Origin: CAZMGV01 sp964621525 [NCBI: uncultured bacterium]
GTDB taxonomy: Bacteria; JAGRBM01
Direction of reading: 5' to 3'
Assembly: GCA_964621525.1 (NCBI GenBank)
Contig: CAZUMS010000008.1
Span: 1 to 64,000, forward strand
DNA: 64,000 bases
Notes under the pieces: model-generated
Seen by the model: only the letters and a program-made list of their open reading frames with translations
Told to the model about the DNA's origin: nothing
Database searches by the model: none
Made by a program: the position numbers and the translations under genes
Part shown: piece by piece, positions 36,007-46,881 of the stretch
Numbering within the stretch: position 1 is the first letter of the stretch
How the letters are laid out: the number at the start of each line of letters is the position of its first letter

Positions 36007-36872
36007 CAACCAGCAGTCCTCACTGGTCTGAACAGGCAGAGAAAGCGGCCGCCTTGTTGTCGTCCCGTTTGGGCGCTGCACCGAAGGCGGCCGTCGTGCT
36101 GGGTTCGGGTCTTGCGCTCACGGGCGAGCGGCTGACGGAGGGGGCTCAGGTCCGGGAACTCGGTTTCGCCGAGATTCCCGGCGTGCCGGTGCCGGCGGTG
36201 GCTGGGCATGGCGGAAAGCTGCGCCTCGCGAAAGAAAAGGACCTGGTGATCGTCGCGGGCCGCTCGCACCTTTATGAAGGCCGCTCGCCCGGCGAGGTTG
36301 TGCTGCTCGTGCGGGCGCTGGTCCGCTGGGGCGTGAAGACGGTTGTACTCACGAACGCATCCGGGTCCCTCAAAGCCGAGATCAAGCCGGGGTCGATCGT
36401 GGCAATCGAGGACCACATCAACTTTACCGGTGTAAATCCGTTAACGGGTCCGCACCGGGAAGGTTTTGGTGAACGGTTCCCCGACATGAGCCGTGCCTAC
36501 GACGTCCGGCTTCGCAAGCTCGCCCGGCGCGGCGCGAGGAGGCTCGGCCTCCGCCTCCGGTCGGATGTTTACATTCAGGTGCAGGGACCGTCCTATGAAA
36601 CCCCTGCCGAGGTGTCCGCATTCGCACGGCTCGGAGCCGGGATCGTGGGCATGTCGACCGCTATCGAGACTATCGCCGCTCGCGATCTTGGAGCGCGGGT
36701 GCTGGGCCTGTCCGTCGTGACGAACTACGCGGGCGGCCGGGGAGGGACGCTGAGCCATGAAGAAGTCATCCGGCAGTCGCGGGAAGCGGGCGAAAAGCTC
36801 GCGGCCCTCATCGCGGAGACTCTCCGTCTCGACGCCGAGCCCCCGCCGCGGGCTGATCGTCCGCGCCCGTGA
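36003..36872 (+). CDS. purine nucleoside phosphorylase
   Basis: The protein has 289 residues of the trimeric PNP (PunA-like) family, converting inosine or guanosine to base and ribose-1-phosphate. It shows VVLGSGLALTGERL, a phosphate-binding RSHLYEGRSP (usual HxYEG), LTNASGSLK, EDHINFTGVNPLTGP, VYIQVQGPSYETPAEV and GMSTAIETIAARDLG. The GMST/E site is slightly unusual but intact. Start overlaps deoA by 4 bases (ATGA). The product hypoxanthine or guanine would feed Hpt, encoded two genes on. Confidence 0.95.
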   Translation: MTTSSPHWSEQAEKAAALLSSRLGAAPKAAVVLGSGLALTGERLTEGAQVRELGFAEIPGVPVPAVAGHGGKLRLAKEKDLVIVAGRSHLYEGRSPGEVVLLVRALVRWGVKTVVLTNASGSLKAEIKPGSIVAIEDHINFTGVNPLTGPHREGFGERFPDMSRAYDVRLRKLARRGARRLGLRLRSDVYIQVQGPSYETPAEVSAFARLGAGIVGMSTAIETIAARDLGARVLGLSVVTNYAGGRGGTLSHEEVIRQSREAGEKLAALIAETLRLDAEPPPRADRPRP

Positions 36873-37239
36873 GGCGTCTGCCCGGGCCTACGCTCCCTAC
36901 AGCCGCTACCACGTGGGGGCGGCCTTCGAGCTCTCCGGCGGCCGGTTTGTCACGGGCTGCAACGTGGAAAATGCCTCTTACGGCCTGACGGTCTGCGCTG
37001 AACGGGCGGCCGTGTTCAGACTCACCGGCGACGGGATTCCGCCGTCCGCCGTGAAGCGCCTGTGCGTCTCGGCCGGCGGTCCGTCCTGGCCGGTCCCCTG
37101 CGGCGCGTGCAGACAGGTGCTTTCGGAGTTTTTCGGGGACCTTGAGATCGTTCTGGACCGGGGGGGCGCGAAATCCCGTACGGTCCGTCTCCGGACGCTC
37201 TTGCCCGAAGCCTTTGTATTGGAAAAGGTACGCCGGTGA
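36757..37239 (+). CDS. cdd: cytidine deaminase, start uncertain
   Basis: This zinc enzyme deaminates cytidine and deoxycytidine. It has FELSGGRFVTGCNVENASYG, the catalytic CAE motif in TVCAERAAVF, and the second zinc motif PCGACRQVL. The only canonical in-frame start is ATG 36757, which makes a basic 30-residue leader and overlaps the PNP gene by 116 bases. The conserved part begins only at about 36853, where a CTG codon sits (GLIVRAREASARAYAPYSRY). Either the overlap is real or a non-canonical start is used. The end overlaps hpt by 4 bases. Confidence 0.9.
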   Translation: MKKSSGSRGKRAKSSRPSSRRLSVSTPSPRRGLIVRAREASARAYAPYSRYHVGAAFELSGGRFVTGCNVENASYGLTVCAERAAVFRLTGDGIPPSAVKRLCVSAGGPSWPVPCGACRQVLSEFFGDLEIVLDRGGAKSRTVRLRTLLPEAFVLEKVRR

Positions 37240-37763
37240 GCAGGATCAGGACTCTGTATTCGGAGGAAATGCTGAAGGCCCGCATTGCGGAGCTGGCTGC
37301 GGAGATCAACCGTACGCTGCCGCCGGGCGAACTGGATATTATCGGCGTCCTGCGCGGATCGTTCGTGTTTCTCGCCGATCTCGTGCGTCATCTGGAGCGT
37401 CCTTGCCGGATCGATTTCATCAAGATTTCCAGCTACGGCGCGTCCCGGTCTTCGTCCGGCGAAATCCGGCTTCTCTCTGATATCAGCCTGAACATCTCCG
37501 GGCGTCCGGTTCTGATCGTCGAGGATATCGTGGATACGGGGCTCTCGCTCAAGTTCCTCCGCAGCCACCTGCTGGCCAAGTCGCCGGGTTCGCTCCGTAC
37601 TGCCACGCTGCTGATGAAGCGCGTGGCGCCTGATGCGGACCAGCTCCGGAAGATTGTCGATTTCGCGGGTTTCGAGGTGGAGGGAAATCCGTTCGTCGTG
37701 GGCTACGGGCTGGACGACAACGAACTCTACCGGAATCTGCCGTACGTGGGTGTCATGGACTGA
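37236..37763 (+). CDS. hpt: hypoxanthine phosphoribosyltransferase
   Basis: This enzyme converts hypoxanthine (and guanine) with PRPP to IMP (GMP). The 175-residue protein is standard length, with GVLRGSFVFLADLVRHL, the PRPP motif VLIVEDIVDTGLSL, and VGYGLDDNELYRNLPYVGV near the end, which binds the base. GTG start in a GTGA overlap with cdd. It completes a nucleoside-to-nucleotide salvage path with the preceding three genes. Confidence 0.97.
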   Translation: MSRIRTLYSEEMLKARIAELAAEINRTLPPGELDIIGVLRGSFVFLADLVRHLERPCRIDFIKISSYGASRSSSGEIRLLSDISLNISGRPVLIVEDIVDTGLSLKFLRSHLLAKSPGSLRTATLLMKRVAPDADQLRKIVDFAGFEVEGNPFVVGYGLDDNELYRNLPYVGVMD

Positions 37764-37777
37764 AACGGGGGGGCGGA

Positions 37778-38038
37778 CTACTGCTGTGTGCCGCCAGTGC
37801 CGTTCAGGAGCCCCCGGCGGTGGAAGCTCCAGACCGGGCATTCCGTGCAGGTGAAGTTCGGCCATTTCTTCTTCACTGCCACATCGAGGCACTCGTCATA
37901 GTTTTCGCAGTCCAGATGGCGGTGCAGGTCCACGTCCTCCACGGCGAACTGCTGGGAGCACGGCATAGGCTTGAACATCGCGGCGCCGAATACCCGGCCG
38001 CCGCGCGCTCCGTTTCCGTCGTTGGAACCGTTCGACAT
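37778..38038 (-). CDS. small Cys-rich protein
   Basis: The protein has 86 residues. An N-terminal Gly/Asn-rich part (SNGSNDGNGARGG) is followed by MPCSQQF, then a cysteine pattern: CENYDECLDVAVKKKWPNF and CTECPVW. C-x5-C ... W..F.C..C small proteins of this kind recur in deltaproteobacterial genomes and look like metal-binding (zinc-ribbon-like) modules, but the function is not known. ATG 38038 lacks a clear Shine-Dalgarno sequence. It lies between hpt, which converges, and the trp cluster end. Confidence 0.75.
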   Translation of the reverse strand: MSNGSNDGNGARGGRVFGAAMFKPMPCSQQFAVEDVDLHRHLDCENYDECLDVAVKKKWPNFTCTECPVWSFHRRGLLNGTGGTQQ

Positions 38039-38096
38039 AAAAGGATTCTGGACGCTCCGGTCCGTTTGCTGGAGGACTACCCGCTCTTGTGACCTG

Positions 38097-38144
38097 AAAA
38101 AGCGTATTGCCCGGACCTTGCCTTGGCAAGGGCGGAAACGGTCC
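38097..38144 (-). terminator. possible terminator after the trp-LEA operon
   Basis: On the minus strand GGACC/GGTCC flank CCTTGCC/GGCAAGG (38144-38113), followed after 11 bases by TTTTT at 38101-38097. It lies 38 bases past the stop of the LEA-type gene. The T run is somewhat distant. Confidence 0.35.
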
Positions 38145-38181
38145 GCGGCCCTTGACTGTAAGGCTGGCTGCAACCCCGGAA

Positions 38182-39096
38182 TCAGCGTCGCACGATGTTG
38201 AGAATGGTTTCCTTGCGGAACCGGACCGGAATGATGCCGAAGGGCGTGACGGCCTGGAACGCGCCAGCCACGCCAAGGCGGGTGCCGCCCCGGAAAATGC
38301 TGGCCGCGCCGCTGATTCCGAGCCGCACGGTGTCCACCTCGAAATCGAAACTGACGACTTCCGACTTGCCGGCAGGCAGGATGATCACATCCTGCGGATT
38401 GACGTGCGAGACCGCGCGGCCGAAGATTTCCACGTCGAATTCGAGATTGCGCGCCTGAATGTCGTAGTTGTTCGGGTTGTACATCTCGAGGGGCATCGAG
38501 AGCACCGGCCGGAGCAGGTTGAACTGCTTGATCTGGAAGCCGCTGCCGACAATTCCGATTTCCGGGATCCGGGAGGCGGGAATGACTCCGTGATAGTGGA
38601 AGCTGAATTCGTGACTGAAGGGCGAACTTACGGCGACCTTGACCTGGAGGTCGTAGGGGAACTCGCTCTTGCCCAGCTCCGCGGGGTTTACCGCCGAAAC
38701 CCGGGTGTTGCCCAGGAACTGCTGCACGAACGCCTCGGAAGTGTCGAGTGTCACGGGGAACGGAACCAGCTCGCCCGACGGCATGGGGATCGTCCGGTTG
38801 ACGCGGTTCTTGTAGAGCTGCCGGCCGTCCACGATGAGCGAAATGTCCACCGACGAAACGGTGATGTCGAAGAACGCGTTGTTCCTCGCGCCGAGCAGAA
38901 TGTCCACATTGATGTTGCCCTGGAAATCCGATTCGTAATCGAACCACTGGACCGTGATTTCAGGGCGGGACCGGACAATGAAAAACGCGAGGGTCAGCAC
39001 AAGTCCGGCCGCAACCCCGGCGCCGATCCAGAAGGTCCGGCGGCCCGCAGGGGCGGCTGGCGGAGGAACTGGTGACGGCGGAGGTATGTCGCTCAC
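38182..39096 (-). CDS. membrane-anchored LEA type 2 (WHy-like) protein
   Basis: The protein has 304 residues. A Pro-rich cytoplasmic start is followed by one membrane helix (FWIGAGVAAGLVLTLAFFIV, about 22-41), and then by two tandem immunoglobulin-like LEA-2 domains: first GNINVDILLGARNNAFFDIT, second RPVLSMPLEMYNPNNYDIQ. The NPNNYDI-type motif is the WHy hallmark. LEA-2 proteins are thought to protect proteins under stress; in bacteria many are periplasmic. The start overlaps the end of trpA by 4 bases, so it is the last gene of the trp operon, an unexplained partner. Confidence 0.85.
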   Translation of the reverse strand: MSDIPPPSPVPPPAAPAGRRTFWIGAGVAAGLVLTLAFFIVRSRPEITVQWFDYESDFQGNINVDILLGARNNAFFDITVSSVDISLIVDGRQLYKNRVNRTIPMPSGELVPFPVTLDTSEAFVQQFLGNTRVSAVNPAELGKSEFPYDLQVKVAVSSPFSHEFSFHYHGVIPASRIPEIGIVGSGFQIKQFNLLRPVLSMPLEMYNPNNYDIQARNLEFDVEIFGRAVSHVNPQDVIILPAGKSEVVSFDFEVDTVRLGISGAASIFRGGTRLGVAGAFQAVTPFGIIPVRFRKETILNIVRR

Positions 39097-39902
39097 CGGC
39101 GGGACTCCTCGATGCCGCGGCGGAGTTTGCCGACAAACTTACCGACGGTTTTCACGGTTTTCGGGGATTTGCCGAGCTGGCCGATCCGGGAAACGATCGC
39201 GCTGCCGACGACGACTGCATCGCCCCTGCGGCCTACCTCGCGGGCCTGCTCTCGGCTGCTCACGCCGAAGCCGACGCCGACCGGCAGAGAGAGGTGCCTG
39301 CGGATGCGGGCAAGATTCCCGGAGAGGTCCGCCGGCATGGTCTGGCGCGCCCCGGTCACGCCCGTGACCTGCACGTAGTAAACGAATCCCGAGGCCCGTT
39401 CGGCGACCAGCCGGATGCGTTCCTCGGTCGAGGTCGGCGCGAGCAGGTAGATGAGGTTCAGGCCGGCCTGGTCGAGATAGGGCTTCAGCTCACCGGCTTC
39501 CTCAGGCGGAAGGTCAACCACAAGCACTCCATCGGCGCCAGAGTCCCGCGCCTCGCGGGCGAACTTCTCCGGCGAACGGACAAAAATCGGGTTGTAGTAG
39601 CCGAACAGGACAATCGGAATCTGGCTCCTGCGCCGGACCTTCTTCACGAGCTGGAGGACCTTCGAGACGGTCGTACCGGCCGCGAGGGCGCGTTCGCTGG
39701 ATGCCTGAATGGTGGGCCCGTCGGCGCTCGGGTCCGAGAACGGCATGCCGAGTTCGATAATGTCGGCACCCTGCCGCTCGAACTCGTAAATGAGCTGTTC
39801 CGTCGTCGCGAGATCCGGGTCGCCGGCGGTGATGAACGTGATGAGGGCGGGCCGGTTCTCGCGCTTCAGCAGCTCGAACCGCGCTTCGATGCGGGTGGTC
39901 AT
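39093..39902 (-). CDS. trpA: tryptophan synthase alpha chain
   Basis: This protein cleaves indole-3-glycerol phosphate to indole, which tunnels to TrpB. The 269 residues have [12 protein letters not shown], the catalytic Glu in [19 protein letters not shown] with catalytic Asp nearby, [39 protein letters not shown] and [11 protein letters not shown]. All motifs are intact. It overlaps trpB and the LEA gene by 4 bases each. Confidence 0.98.
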   Translation of the reverse strand: MTTRIEARFELLKRENRPALITFITAGDPDLATTEQLIYEFERQGADIIELGMPFSDPSADGPTIQASSERALAAGTTVSKVLQLVKKVRRRSQIPIVLFGYYNPIFVRSPEKFAREARDSGADGVLVVDLPPEEAGELKPYLDQAGLNLIYLLAPTSTEERIRLVAERASGFVYYVQVTGVTGARQTMPADLSGNLARIRRHLSLPVGVGFGVSSREQAREVGRRGDAVVVGSAIVSRIGQLGKSPKTVKTVGKFVGKLRRGIEESRR

Positions 39903-41143
39903 TTCCGTCTGGCCTTCCTGGCCGTCTTCTTCCGGTTCCGTTCGGCAAGTTTTTCCGAGACCGTGACCATATCCTTGTCGCCGCGTCCGGACAGGTTCAC
40001 GACGATGACCGTATCCTTCGGGGTCTTGGGCGCGCGCTTCGAGAGGTAGGCGATAGCGTGGGCGCTCTCGAGCGCCGGGATGATGCCCTCGGTTTCGGCA
40101 AGCAGCCGGATGCCGTCCAGCGCATCGTCATCGGTGGCACTCGCCACGGTAAGCCGTCCGGTCTCGGCCATGAAGGCGAGTTCGGGGCCGACGCCGGGGT
40201 AGTCGAGTCCCGCCGAGATCGAGTGGGTTTCCGCCACCTGCCCGTCAGGGGTCATCAGCAGGTAGGTCTTGTTTCCGTGGAGAACGCCCACCTTGCCCCC
40301 GCCGATGGAGGCCGCGTGCTTGCCGCTCCTGATGCCGCTGCCGGCCGCCTCGACGCCGACCAGTTCCACCTTCTTGTGTTCAATGAATGGCGCGAACAGG
40401 CCCATGGCATTCGATCCGCCGCCGACGCAGGCGATACAGATATCCGGAAGTCGCGTGCCTTCGGCTTTCTCGAGCTGATCCATCGTTTCGCGTCCGATAA
40501 CGGCCTGGAACTCCTTGACCAGTGTCGGGTAGGGGTGCGGGCCCGCCACCGTGCCGATCACATAGAACGTTGTGCGGATGTTCGTGATCCAGTCCCGGAG
40601 TGCTTCGTTCAGCGCGTCTTTCAGCGTCCGGGTTCCGCTCATCACGGGGACGACCTTCGCGCCGAGAAGCTCCATCCGGGCGACGTTCAGGGCCTGCCGC
40701 CGGGTGTCTTCGAGCCCCATGTAGACGATGCACTCGAGGCCGAAGAGCGCACACACTGTCGCCGTGGCGACGCCGTGCTGGCCGGCGCCTGTCTCGGCGA
40801 TGATGCGCTTCTTGCCCATGCGGCGGGCGAGGAGCACCTGTCCCATGACATTGTTGATCTTGTGCGCGCCGGTGTGATTCAGGTCTTCACGCTTGAGATA
40901 GATCTTCCCGCCGCCGATCCGCTTCGAGAGATGGTCGGCCCGGTACAGCAGCGACGGACGGCCGACGTAGTCCGTCAGCCAGCCGTTCAGCTCGCGGCGG
41001 AATTCCGGATCGTCCTTGTAGCGGTTGTAGGCCGCCTCGAGTTCGTTCACGGCGGGCATCAGCGTTTCGGCGATATACTGGCCGCCGAAGACGCCGAAAT
41101 GCCCTTTGGGTTTCAGGAGTTCTGCTGTGGAACGTGTGCTCAT
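39899..41143 (-). CDS. trpB: tryptophan synthase beta chain
   Basis: This PLP enzyme joins indole and serine to make tryptophan. The 414 residues include [20 protein letters not shown] with the PLP lysine in [25 protein letters not shown], the glycine-rich phosphate loop [12 protein letters not shown], and [14 protein letters not shown]. It is the standard TrpB1 type (not TrpB2). The basic C-terminal tail ([13 protein letters not shown]) is slightly long. It is coupled with trpA by a 4-base overlap. Confidence 0.99.
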   Translation of the reverse strand: MSTRSTAELLKPKGHFGVFGGQYIAETLMPAVNELEAAYNRYKDDPEFRRELNGWLTDYVGRPSLLYRADHLSKRIGGGKIYLKREDLNHTGAHKINNVMGQVLLARRMGKKRIIAETGAGQHGVATATVCALFGLECIVYMGLEDTRRQALNVARMELLGAKVVPVMSGTRTLKDALNEALRDWITNIRTTFYVIGTVAGPHPYPTLVKEFQAVIGRETMDQLEKAEGTRLPDICIACVGGGSNAMGLFAPFIEHKKVELVGVEAAGSGIRSGKHAASIGGGKVGVLHGNKTYLLMTPDGQVAETHSISAGLDYPGVGPELAFMAETGRLTVASATDDDALDGIRLLAETEGIIPALESAHAIAYLSKRAPKTPKDTVIVVNLSGRGDKDMVTVSEKLAERNRKKTARKARRK

Positions 41144-41148
41144 GGGTT

Positions 41149-41808
41149 TTAGAGGTATTTCTCGGCCCGCAGGATACGGAACAGTTCGGCGATCTTTTTC
41201 GGGTCCTTGCGCCCCGGCGAGCTTTCGACGCCGGAATTGACGTCAATGGCCCACGGATCGACGCTCTCCACCGCCTCTATAATGTTTTCCGGATTCAGTC
41301 CACCGGCGAGGATCAGGTGCCGTTTCCGGCTGGCGAGCCGTGCGCGGGCCGCCTTGGCGAGCGCCGGGGAAACCCGTGTGCCGGTGCCGCCCTTCAGTTG
41401 ATCGGACCAGGCGTCGAGGAGCACGGGGCCGGGGTAGAGGTCCAGTTTGTCCAGGTCGCTCTTCGAGCGGAGCTGGAGCGCCTTGTAGGCCCGGCGGCCT
41501 AACTTTCCGACCAGTTCCGGCGGTTCGTCGCCGTGAAGCTGGGCGGCATCGAGCCCGGCTTCGGCCATAGCGGCGGAAATCTGCTGGTGCGAGGCGTCCA
41601 CGAACACTCCCACGGCAACCGTGAAGGGGGGCAGGGCATCCACGATCTCCCGTGCTGCGGTCGCCGTGACATGGCGGGGGCTCTTCGGGTGAAAGATCAT
41701 GCCGATGGCATCCGCCCCCGCATAGACGGCCGCGAGGGCGTCGTCCGGAGACGTGATGCCGCAGATCTTTACTTTCAGTGCGCGGCGCGTTGTGCGGGCG
41801 GACGGCAT
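41149..41808 (-). CDS. trpF: phosphoribosylanthranilate isomerase
   Basis: The preferred ATG is 41808, giving 219 residues and a 34-base overlap with trpC; a longer frame to 42246 is trpC in the wrong reading. Motifs: [19 protein letters not shown] (catalytic Cys), [49 protein letters not shown], and [16 protein letters not shown] with the catalytic Asp. It catalyses the Amadori rearrangement of PRA. The order trpD-trpC-trpF-trpB-trpA is the classical one. Confidence 0.96.
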   Translation of the reverse strand: MPSARTTRRALKVKICGITSPDDALAAVYAGADAIGMIFHPKSPRHVTATAAREIVDALPPFTVAVGVFVDASHQQISAAMAEAGLDAAQLHGDEPPELVGKLGRRAYKALQLRSKSDLDKLDLYPGPVLLDAWSDQLKGGTGTRVSPALAKAARARLASRKRHLILAGGLNPENIIEAVESVDPWAIDVNSGVESSPGRKDPKKIAELFRILRAEKYL

Positions 41809-42608
41809 TCCGAGAGCAGCCTCCTCAGTCCTTCGCCGGGATCGGCCTGGCGCATGAAAGTCTCGCCGATGAGAAACCCGCCGGCACCTTGCGCAGCGAG
41901 ACGGTCCAGCTCGGCTCCGGAGCCGAGGCCGCTTTCGCTGAGCACGCGAGCATTCTTCGGGATTTTCGGAAGGAGTTTCTCCGTGACGGCGATATCGGTG
42001 CTGAACGTCTTGAGGTCCCGGTTGTTGATCCCGAGAAACCGGCAGCCGCAGGCAAGTGCCCGGTCCAGTTCGGCGGCATCGTGGACTTCCACGAGGGCGT
42101 CCAGGGAGAACGAGGCGGCGAGCTTCGAGAATTCGCGGATCTCGGTATCGCTCAGGATCGACACGATCAGGAGGACGGCGCTCGCTCCGAGCGCGCGCGC
42201 CTCGGGGATCTGGTACGGATCGATCATGAAGTCCTTGCGCAGACACGGGAGTCCGGATGCCTGTGCCGCCTGTCCCAGAAAATCCGGATGGCCAAGAAAG
42301 AAGTCTTCCTCGGTCAGCACTGACAGTCCGGAGGCTCCGGCCGCCGCATAGGAAGCAGCGATCCGGGCGGGGTCGAAATCCTCCCTGAAGATGCCTTTCG
42401 AGGGTGACGCCTTCTTTATCTCGGCGAGCACGGGACGCCGGTCCGAACGGGGTGCGCTGGCAACGGTCTCGAAGCGGACGGCAAGGGGCTCCGGCACGGG
42501 AGTCCGGGCCGCACGGCGTTCAATCTCCGCCTGCGGGACCCGGGCCTTTGCATCGGCGATCCGGAGCCGCTTTCTGGCGACGATCTTGTCCAGGATCGTT
42601 TCAGCCAC
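41775..42608 (-). CDS. trpC: indole-3-glycerol phosphate synthase
   Basis: The preferred start is GTG 42608, overlapping the trpD stop by 8 bases and giving 277 residues. The frame to 42680 would add trpD antisense-like sequence. Landmarks are ETILDKIVARKRLRIADAK at the start, VLAEIKKASPSKG (catalytic Lys), LSVLTEEDFFLGHPDFL, LPCLRKDFMIDPYQI, LIVSIL, ALVEVHDAAELDRAL, FLGINNRDLKTF and VLSESGLGSG. A (beta-alpha)8 barrel not fused to TrpF, unlike in enteric bacteria. Confidence 0.97.
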   Translation of the reverse strand: MAETILDKIVARKRLRIADAKARVPQAEIERRAARTPVPEPLAVRFETVASAPRSDRRPVLAEIKKASPSKGIFREDFDPARIAASYAAAGASGLSVLTEEDFFLGHPDFLGQAAQASGLPCLRKDFMIDPYQIPEARALGASAVLLIVSILSDTEIREFSKLAASFSLDALVEVHDAAELDRALACGCRFLGINNRDLKTFSTDIAVTEKLLPKIPKNARVLSESGLGSGAELDRLAAQGAGGFLIGETFMRQADPGEGLRRLLSECRPPAQRAAH

Positions 42609-43623
42609 GGGTGACCTCGACAAGCTGCTGGAGCGTGGCCGCGGCCTTGCCCGAATCGATGGTTTTCTGCGTAAGCGCAAGGCCCTCTTTCAGGTCCTTC
42701 ACGACGTCCGACAGCCACAGGGCGGCCGCCGCGTTCATGCGCACGCAAACGGCAGGGGGGCCTTTTTCTTCGCCCGTGAGGATCGCTCTGGTGATTCGGG
42801 CGTTCTCGGCAGGGTCGCCGCCCTTCAGCGCCGAGGGTGCACAGTAGTCGAAACCAAGGGCCTTTGGATCCAGAACGCCGCCCCGGATCTCGCCATCCTT
42901 TTCGAGGGAGACAAAATCGGTCGGAGCCGTGAGCGTGATCTCGTCGAGTCCGTCCCGGCCGTGGACGATCATCGCGCGCTCGCACCCCAGTTCCCGGAGC
43001 GCCTGGGCGAAAAGATGCATGAGTTCCGGAGCGTAGACGCCCACGAGCTGGCGCTTCGCACCAGCCGGATTGGAGAGCGGTCCCGCCAGATTGAAAATCG
43101 TCTTGACGCCGAGGACCTTCCGGACGGGTCCGACGGCTTTCATGACCGGGTGGTGGGCGGGGGCGAACAGGAAGCCGATGCCGACGGTCTCGACGGCTTT
43201 CTGTACCCGCTCGGCGGGAGCACCAGCGTTCACGCCGAGGGCTTCCAGCACGTCCGCCGATCCGGATTTGGACGACGCGGCCCGGTTACCGTGCTTGGCT
43301 ATCCGGGCTCCGCTCGCGGCGGCAAGAATCGCCGCCGTCGTCGAGATATTGAACGTCCCGGCGCTGTCGCCGCCGGTGCCGCAGGTGTCGATCAGGGGAC
43401 GGTCCGTCTTCGGCGCGATTTTCACCATCCGTTCGCGGAGGAATTTCACAACCGCGACAAGTTCCTCGACCGTCGCGCCGCGGGAGGCGATGCCCATAAG
43501 CAGCCCGCCGATGCGCTCCGGAGGAACTTCCCCGCCGGCGATCTCCTCGAGGGAAGACCGGAGCGCGGATTCATCCAGAGTTTCGCGCAGGGAGAGCCGG
43601 TGAAGTGCCTGGGCAACGGACAT
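42601..43623 (-). CDS. trpD: anthranilate phosphoribosyltransferase
   Basis: The protein has 340 residues. It transfers phosphoribose from PRPP to anthranilate. Motifs: PLIDTCGTGGDSAGTFNIST (PRPP loop), AKHGNRAASSKSGSADVLEA, FLFAPAHHPVMKAVGPVR, FNLAGPLSNPAGAKRQLVGV, and VHGRDGLDEITL. All are intact. It is first in the operon here; trpE and trpG are not in the window. The 184-base divergent gap to guaB must hold its promoter. Confidence 0.98.
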   Translation of the reverse strand: MSVAQALHRLSLRETLDESALRSSLEEIAGGEVPPERIGGLLMGIASRGATVEELVAVVKFLRERMVKIAPKTDRPLIDTCGTGGDSAGTFNISTTAAILAAASGARIAKHGNRAASSKSGSADVLEALGVNAGAPAERVQKAVETVGIGFLFAPAHHPVMKAVGPVRKVLGVKTIFNLAGPLSNPAGAKRQLVGVYAPELMHLFAQALRELGCERAMIVHGRDGLDEITLTAPTDFVSLEKDGEIRGGVLDPKALGFDYCAPSALKGGDPAENARITRAILTGEEKGPPAVCVRMNAAAALWLSDVVKDLKEGLALTQKTIDSGKAAATLQQLVEVTRG

Positions 43624-43680
43624 TGGAACCTCGTTCTAGCCGCCGGAAACCGGATTGTGGATAACCCGGAAGGGGTATTC

Positions 43681-43709
43681 TTGACACACGCGGGCCGGGA
43701 CGGTAACCA
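43681..43709 (+). promoter_or_regulatory. possible promoter for guaB
   Basis: A perfect -35 TTGACA at 43681-43686 is followed 17 bases later by TAACCA, a poor -10. It lies about 100 bases before guaB. The weak -10 keeps confidence low. Confidence 0.3.
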
Positions 43710-43753
43710 CCGCCCATGTTTGGTCTGAAAAACCTTCCCCGACAAGACATTAG

Positions 43754-45271
<1,518 letters not shown>

Positions 45272-45321
45272 CTCTGCATTCTTGAGGGCTTTACCGGGAG
45301 AGGAACCCACACGGCATCCAC

Positions 45322-46875
45322 ATGAGCGCCAACCCCATCCCTTCGGACAGGATTCTTGTCCTCGATTTCGGATCGCAGGTCACCCAGCTCATCGCCCGGC
45401 GAGTCCGGGAAATGAAGGTCTACTGCGCCATCCAGCCGTTCAGCATTTCCCTCGAGAAGATCCGCGAGATCAACCCGAAGGGGATCATCCTCTCGGGTTC
45501 CCCGGCCTCCGTGTACATGGAGAACGCACCGAAGATCGACCGCAGGCTGTTCGACCTCGGCCTGCCGGTACTCGGCATCTGCTACGGCTCCCAGCTGACG
45601 ATGCACATGTTCGGCGGCCGCGTCGCCCGGGGCGAGAAGCGCGAATTCGGCCGTTCGACTCTCGTCGTGGACGAACCCGCGAAACTGTTCGACGGGCTCC
45701 CGAAAGAGCACGTCGTCTGGATGAGCCACGGCGACAAGATCGAGCAGATCCCGGCAGGCTTCAGGGCCATCGCGCACTCGGACAACTCCCCTTATGCGGC
45801 GGTGCGAAACGATGCCGGGACGTTCTTCGGGGTTCAGTTTCACCCGGAGGTGGTTCACTCGCCGCACGGGAAGGATCTCCTCGGGAACTTCGTCCACAAG
45901 GTCTGTGGTCTCGGTTCCTCCTGGAGCATGGGGAATTTCATCGAGAACGAGACGAAAGTCATCCGCGAAACCGTGGGGAAGGGCAAGGTGCTCTGCGCCC
46001 TTTCGGGCGGTGTGGATTCGGCCGTCGCGGCGACCCTCGTCCATCGGGCGATCGGCGATCAGCTCACCTGCGTCTTCGTGAACAACGGCGTTCTCCGGCA
46101 GAACGAGGCCGACAAGGTGCGGGAAGTATTCACCCGCGACGTGAAGCTGAACCTCGTTTATGCCGACGCTTCGGAGCTGTTCCTCGGGAAGCTGAAAGGC
46201 GTCACGGACCCCGAGAAAAAGCGCAAGCTCATCGGCGCGACCTTCATCGACGTGTTCGAGGCAGAGGCGAAGAAACTCGGCAAGGTTGACTATCTGGTTC
46301 AGGGCACGCTCTACCCGGACGTGATCGAATCCGTGTCGGTCTTCGGACCGGCGGCGGTCATCAAGAGCCATCACAACGTGGGCGGCCTGCCCGAAAAACT
46401 GAACTTCAGGCTGATCGAGCCGCTCCGGGAGCTGTTCAAGGACGAGGTCCGGGCCCTGGGCCGCGAACTCGGGCTGCCCTCATTTGTGATCGACCGGCAG
46501 CCGTTCCCCGGACCCGGCCTCGCGATCCGTATCCTCGGCGAAGTCACTCCTGAGCGCGTGGCGGTTCTCCAGAAAGCCGATGCGATCTATCTTGAGGAAA
46601 TCCGCAAGGCGGGGCTCTACACGCAGCTCTGGCAGAGTTTCGCGGTGCTGCTGCCGGTGCAGAGTGTCGGTGTCATGGGCGACGAGCGGACTTACGAGAA
46701 CACCTGTGCCCTGAGGGCAGTCACCAGCGACGACGGCATGACGGCCGACTGGGCACGGCTTCCCTACGACCTGCTGGGTACGGTAAGTAACCGAATCATC
46801 AACGAGGTGAGGGGCATCAACCGCGTGGTGTTCGACATTTCGTCGAAACCCCCCGCTACGATCGAGTGGGAGTAG
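45322..46875 (+). CDS. guaA: GMP synthase (glutamine-hydrolysing)
   Basis: This enzyme aminates XMP to GMP. The 517-residue protein has the class-I glutamine amidotransferase domain with Cys in LGICYGSQL, His and Glu in [10 protein letters not shown], then the ATP-pyrophosphatase domain ([20 protein letters not shown]) and the dimerisation domain ([35 protein letters not shown]). It is of standard length. The Shine-Dalgarno-like GGAGAGGA is unusually far (about 17 bases) from the ATG. It probably shares a transcript with guaB and dnaE. Confidence 0.98.
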   Translation: MSANPIPSDRILVLDFGSQVTQLIARRVREMKVYCAIQPFSISLEKIREINPKGIILSGSPASVYMENAPKIDRRLFDLGLPVLGICYGSQLTMHMFGGRVARGEKREFGRSTLVVDEPAKLFDGLPKEHVVWMSHGDKIEQIPAGFRAIAHSDNSPYAAVRNDAGTFFGVQFHPEVVHSPHGKDLLGNFVHKVCGLGSSWSMGNFIENETKVIRETVGKGKVLCALSGGVDSAVAATLVHRAIGDQLTCVFVNNGVLRQNEADKVREVFTRDVKLNLVYADASELFLGKLKGVTDPEKKRKLIGATFIDVFEAEAKKLGKVDYLVQGTLYPDVIESVSVFGPAAVIKSHHNVGGLPEKLNFRLIEPLRELFKDEVRALGRELGLPSFVIDRQPFPGPGLAIRILGEVTPERVAVLQKADAIYLEEIRKAGLYTQLWQSFAVLLPVQSVGVMGDERTYENTCALRAVTSDDGMTADWARLPYDLLGTVSNRIINEVRGINRVVFDISSKPPATIEWE

Positions 46876-46881
46876 GCGCCC

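Noticed and set aside
41149-42246. 365-codon extension of trpF on the minus strand
   Set aside because: Everything upstream of 41808 is trpC in another frame and unlike PRA isomerase.
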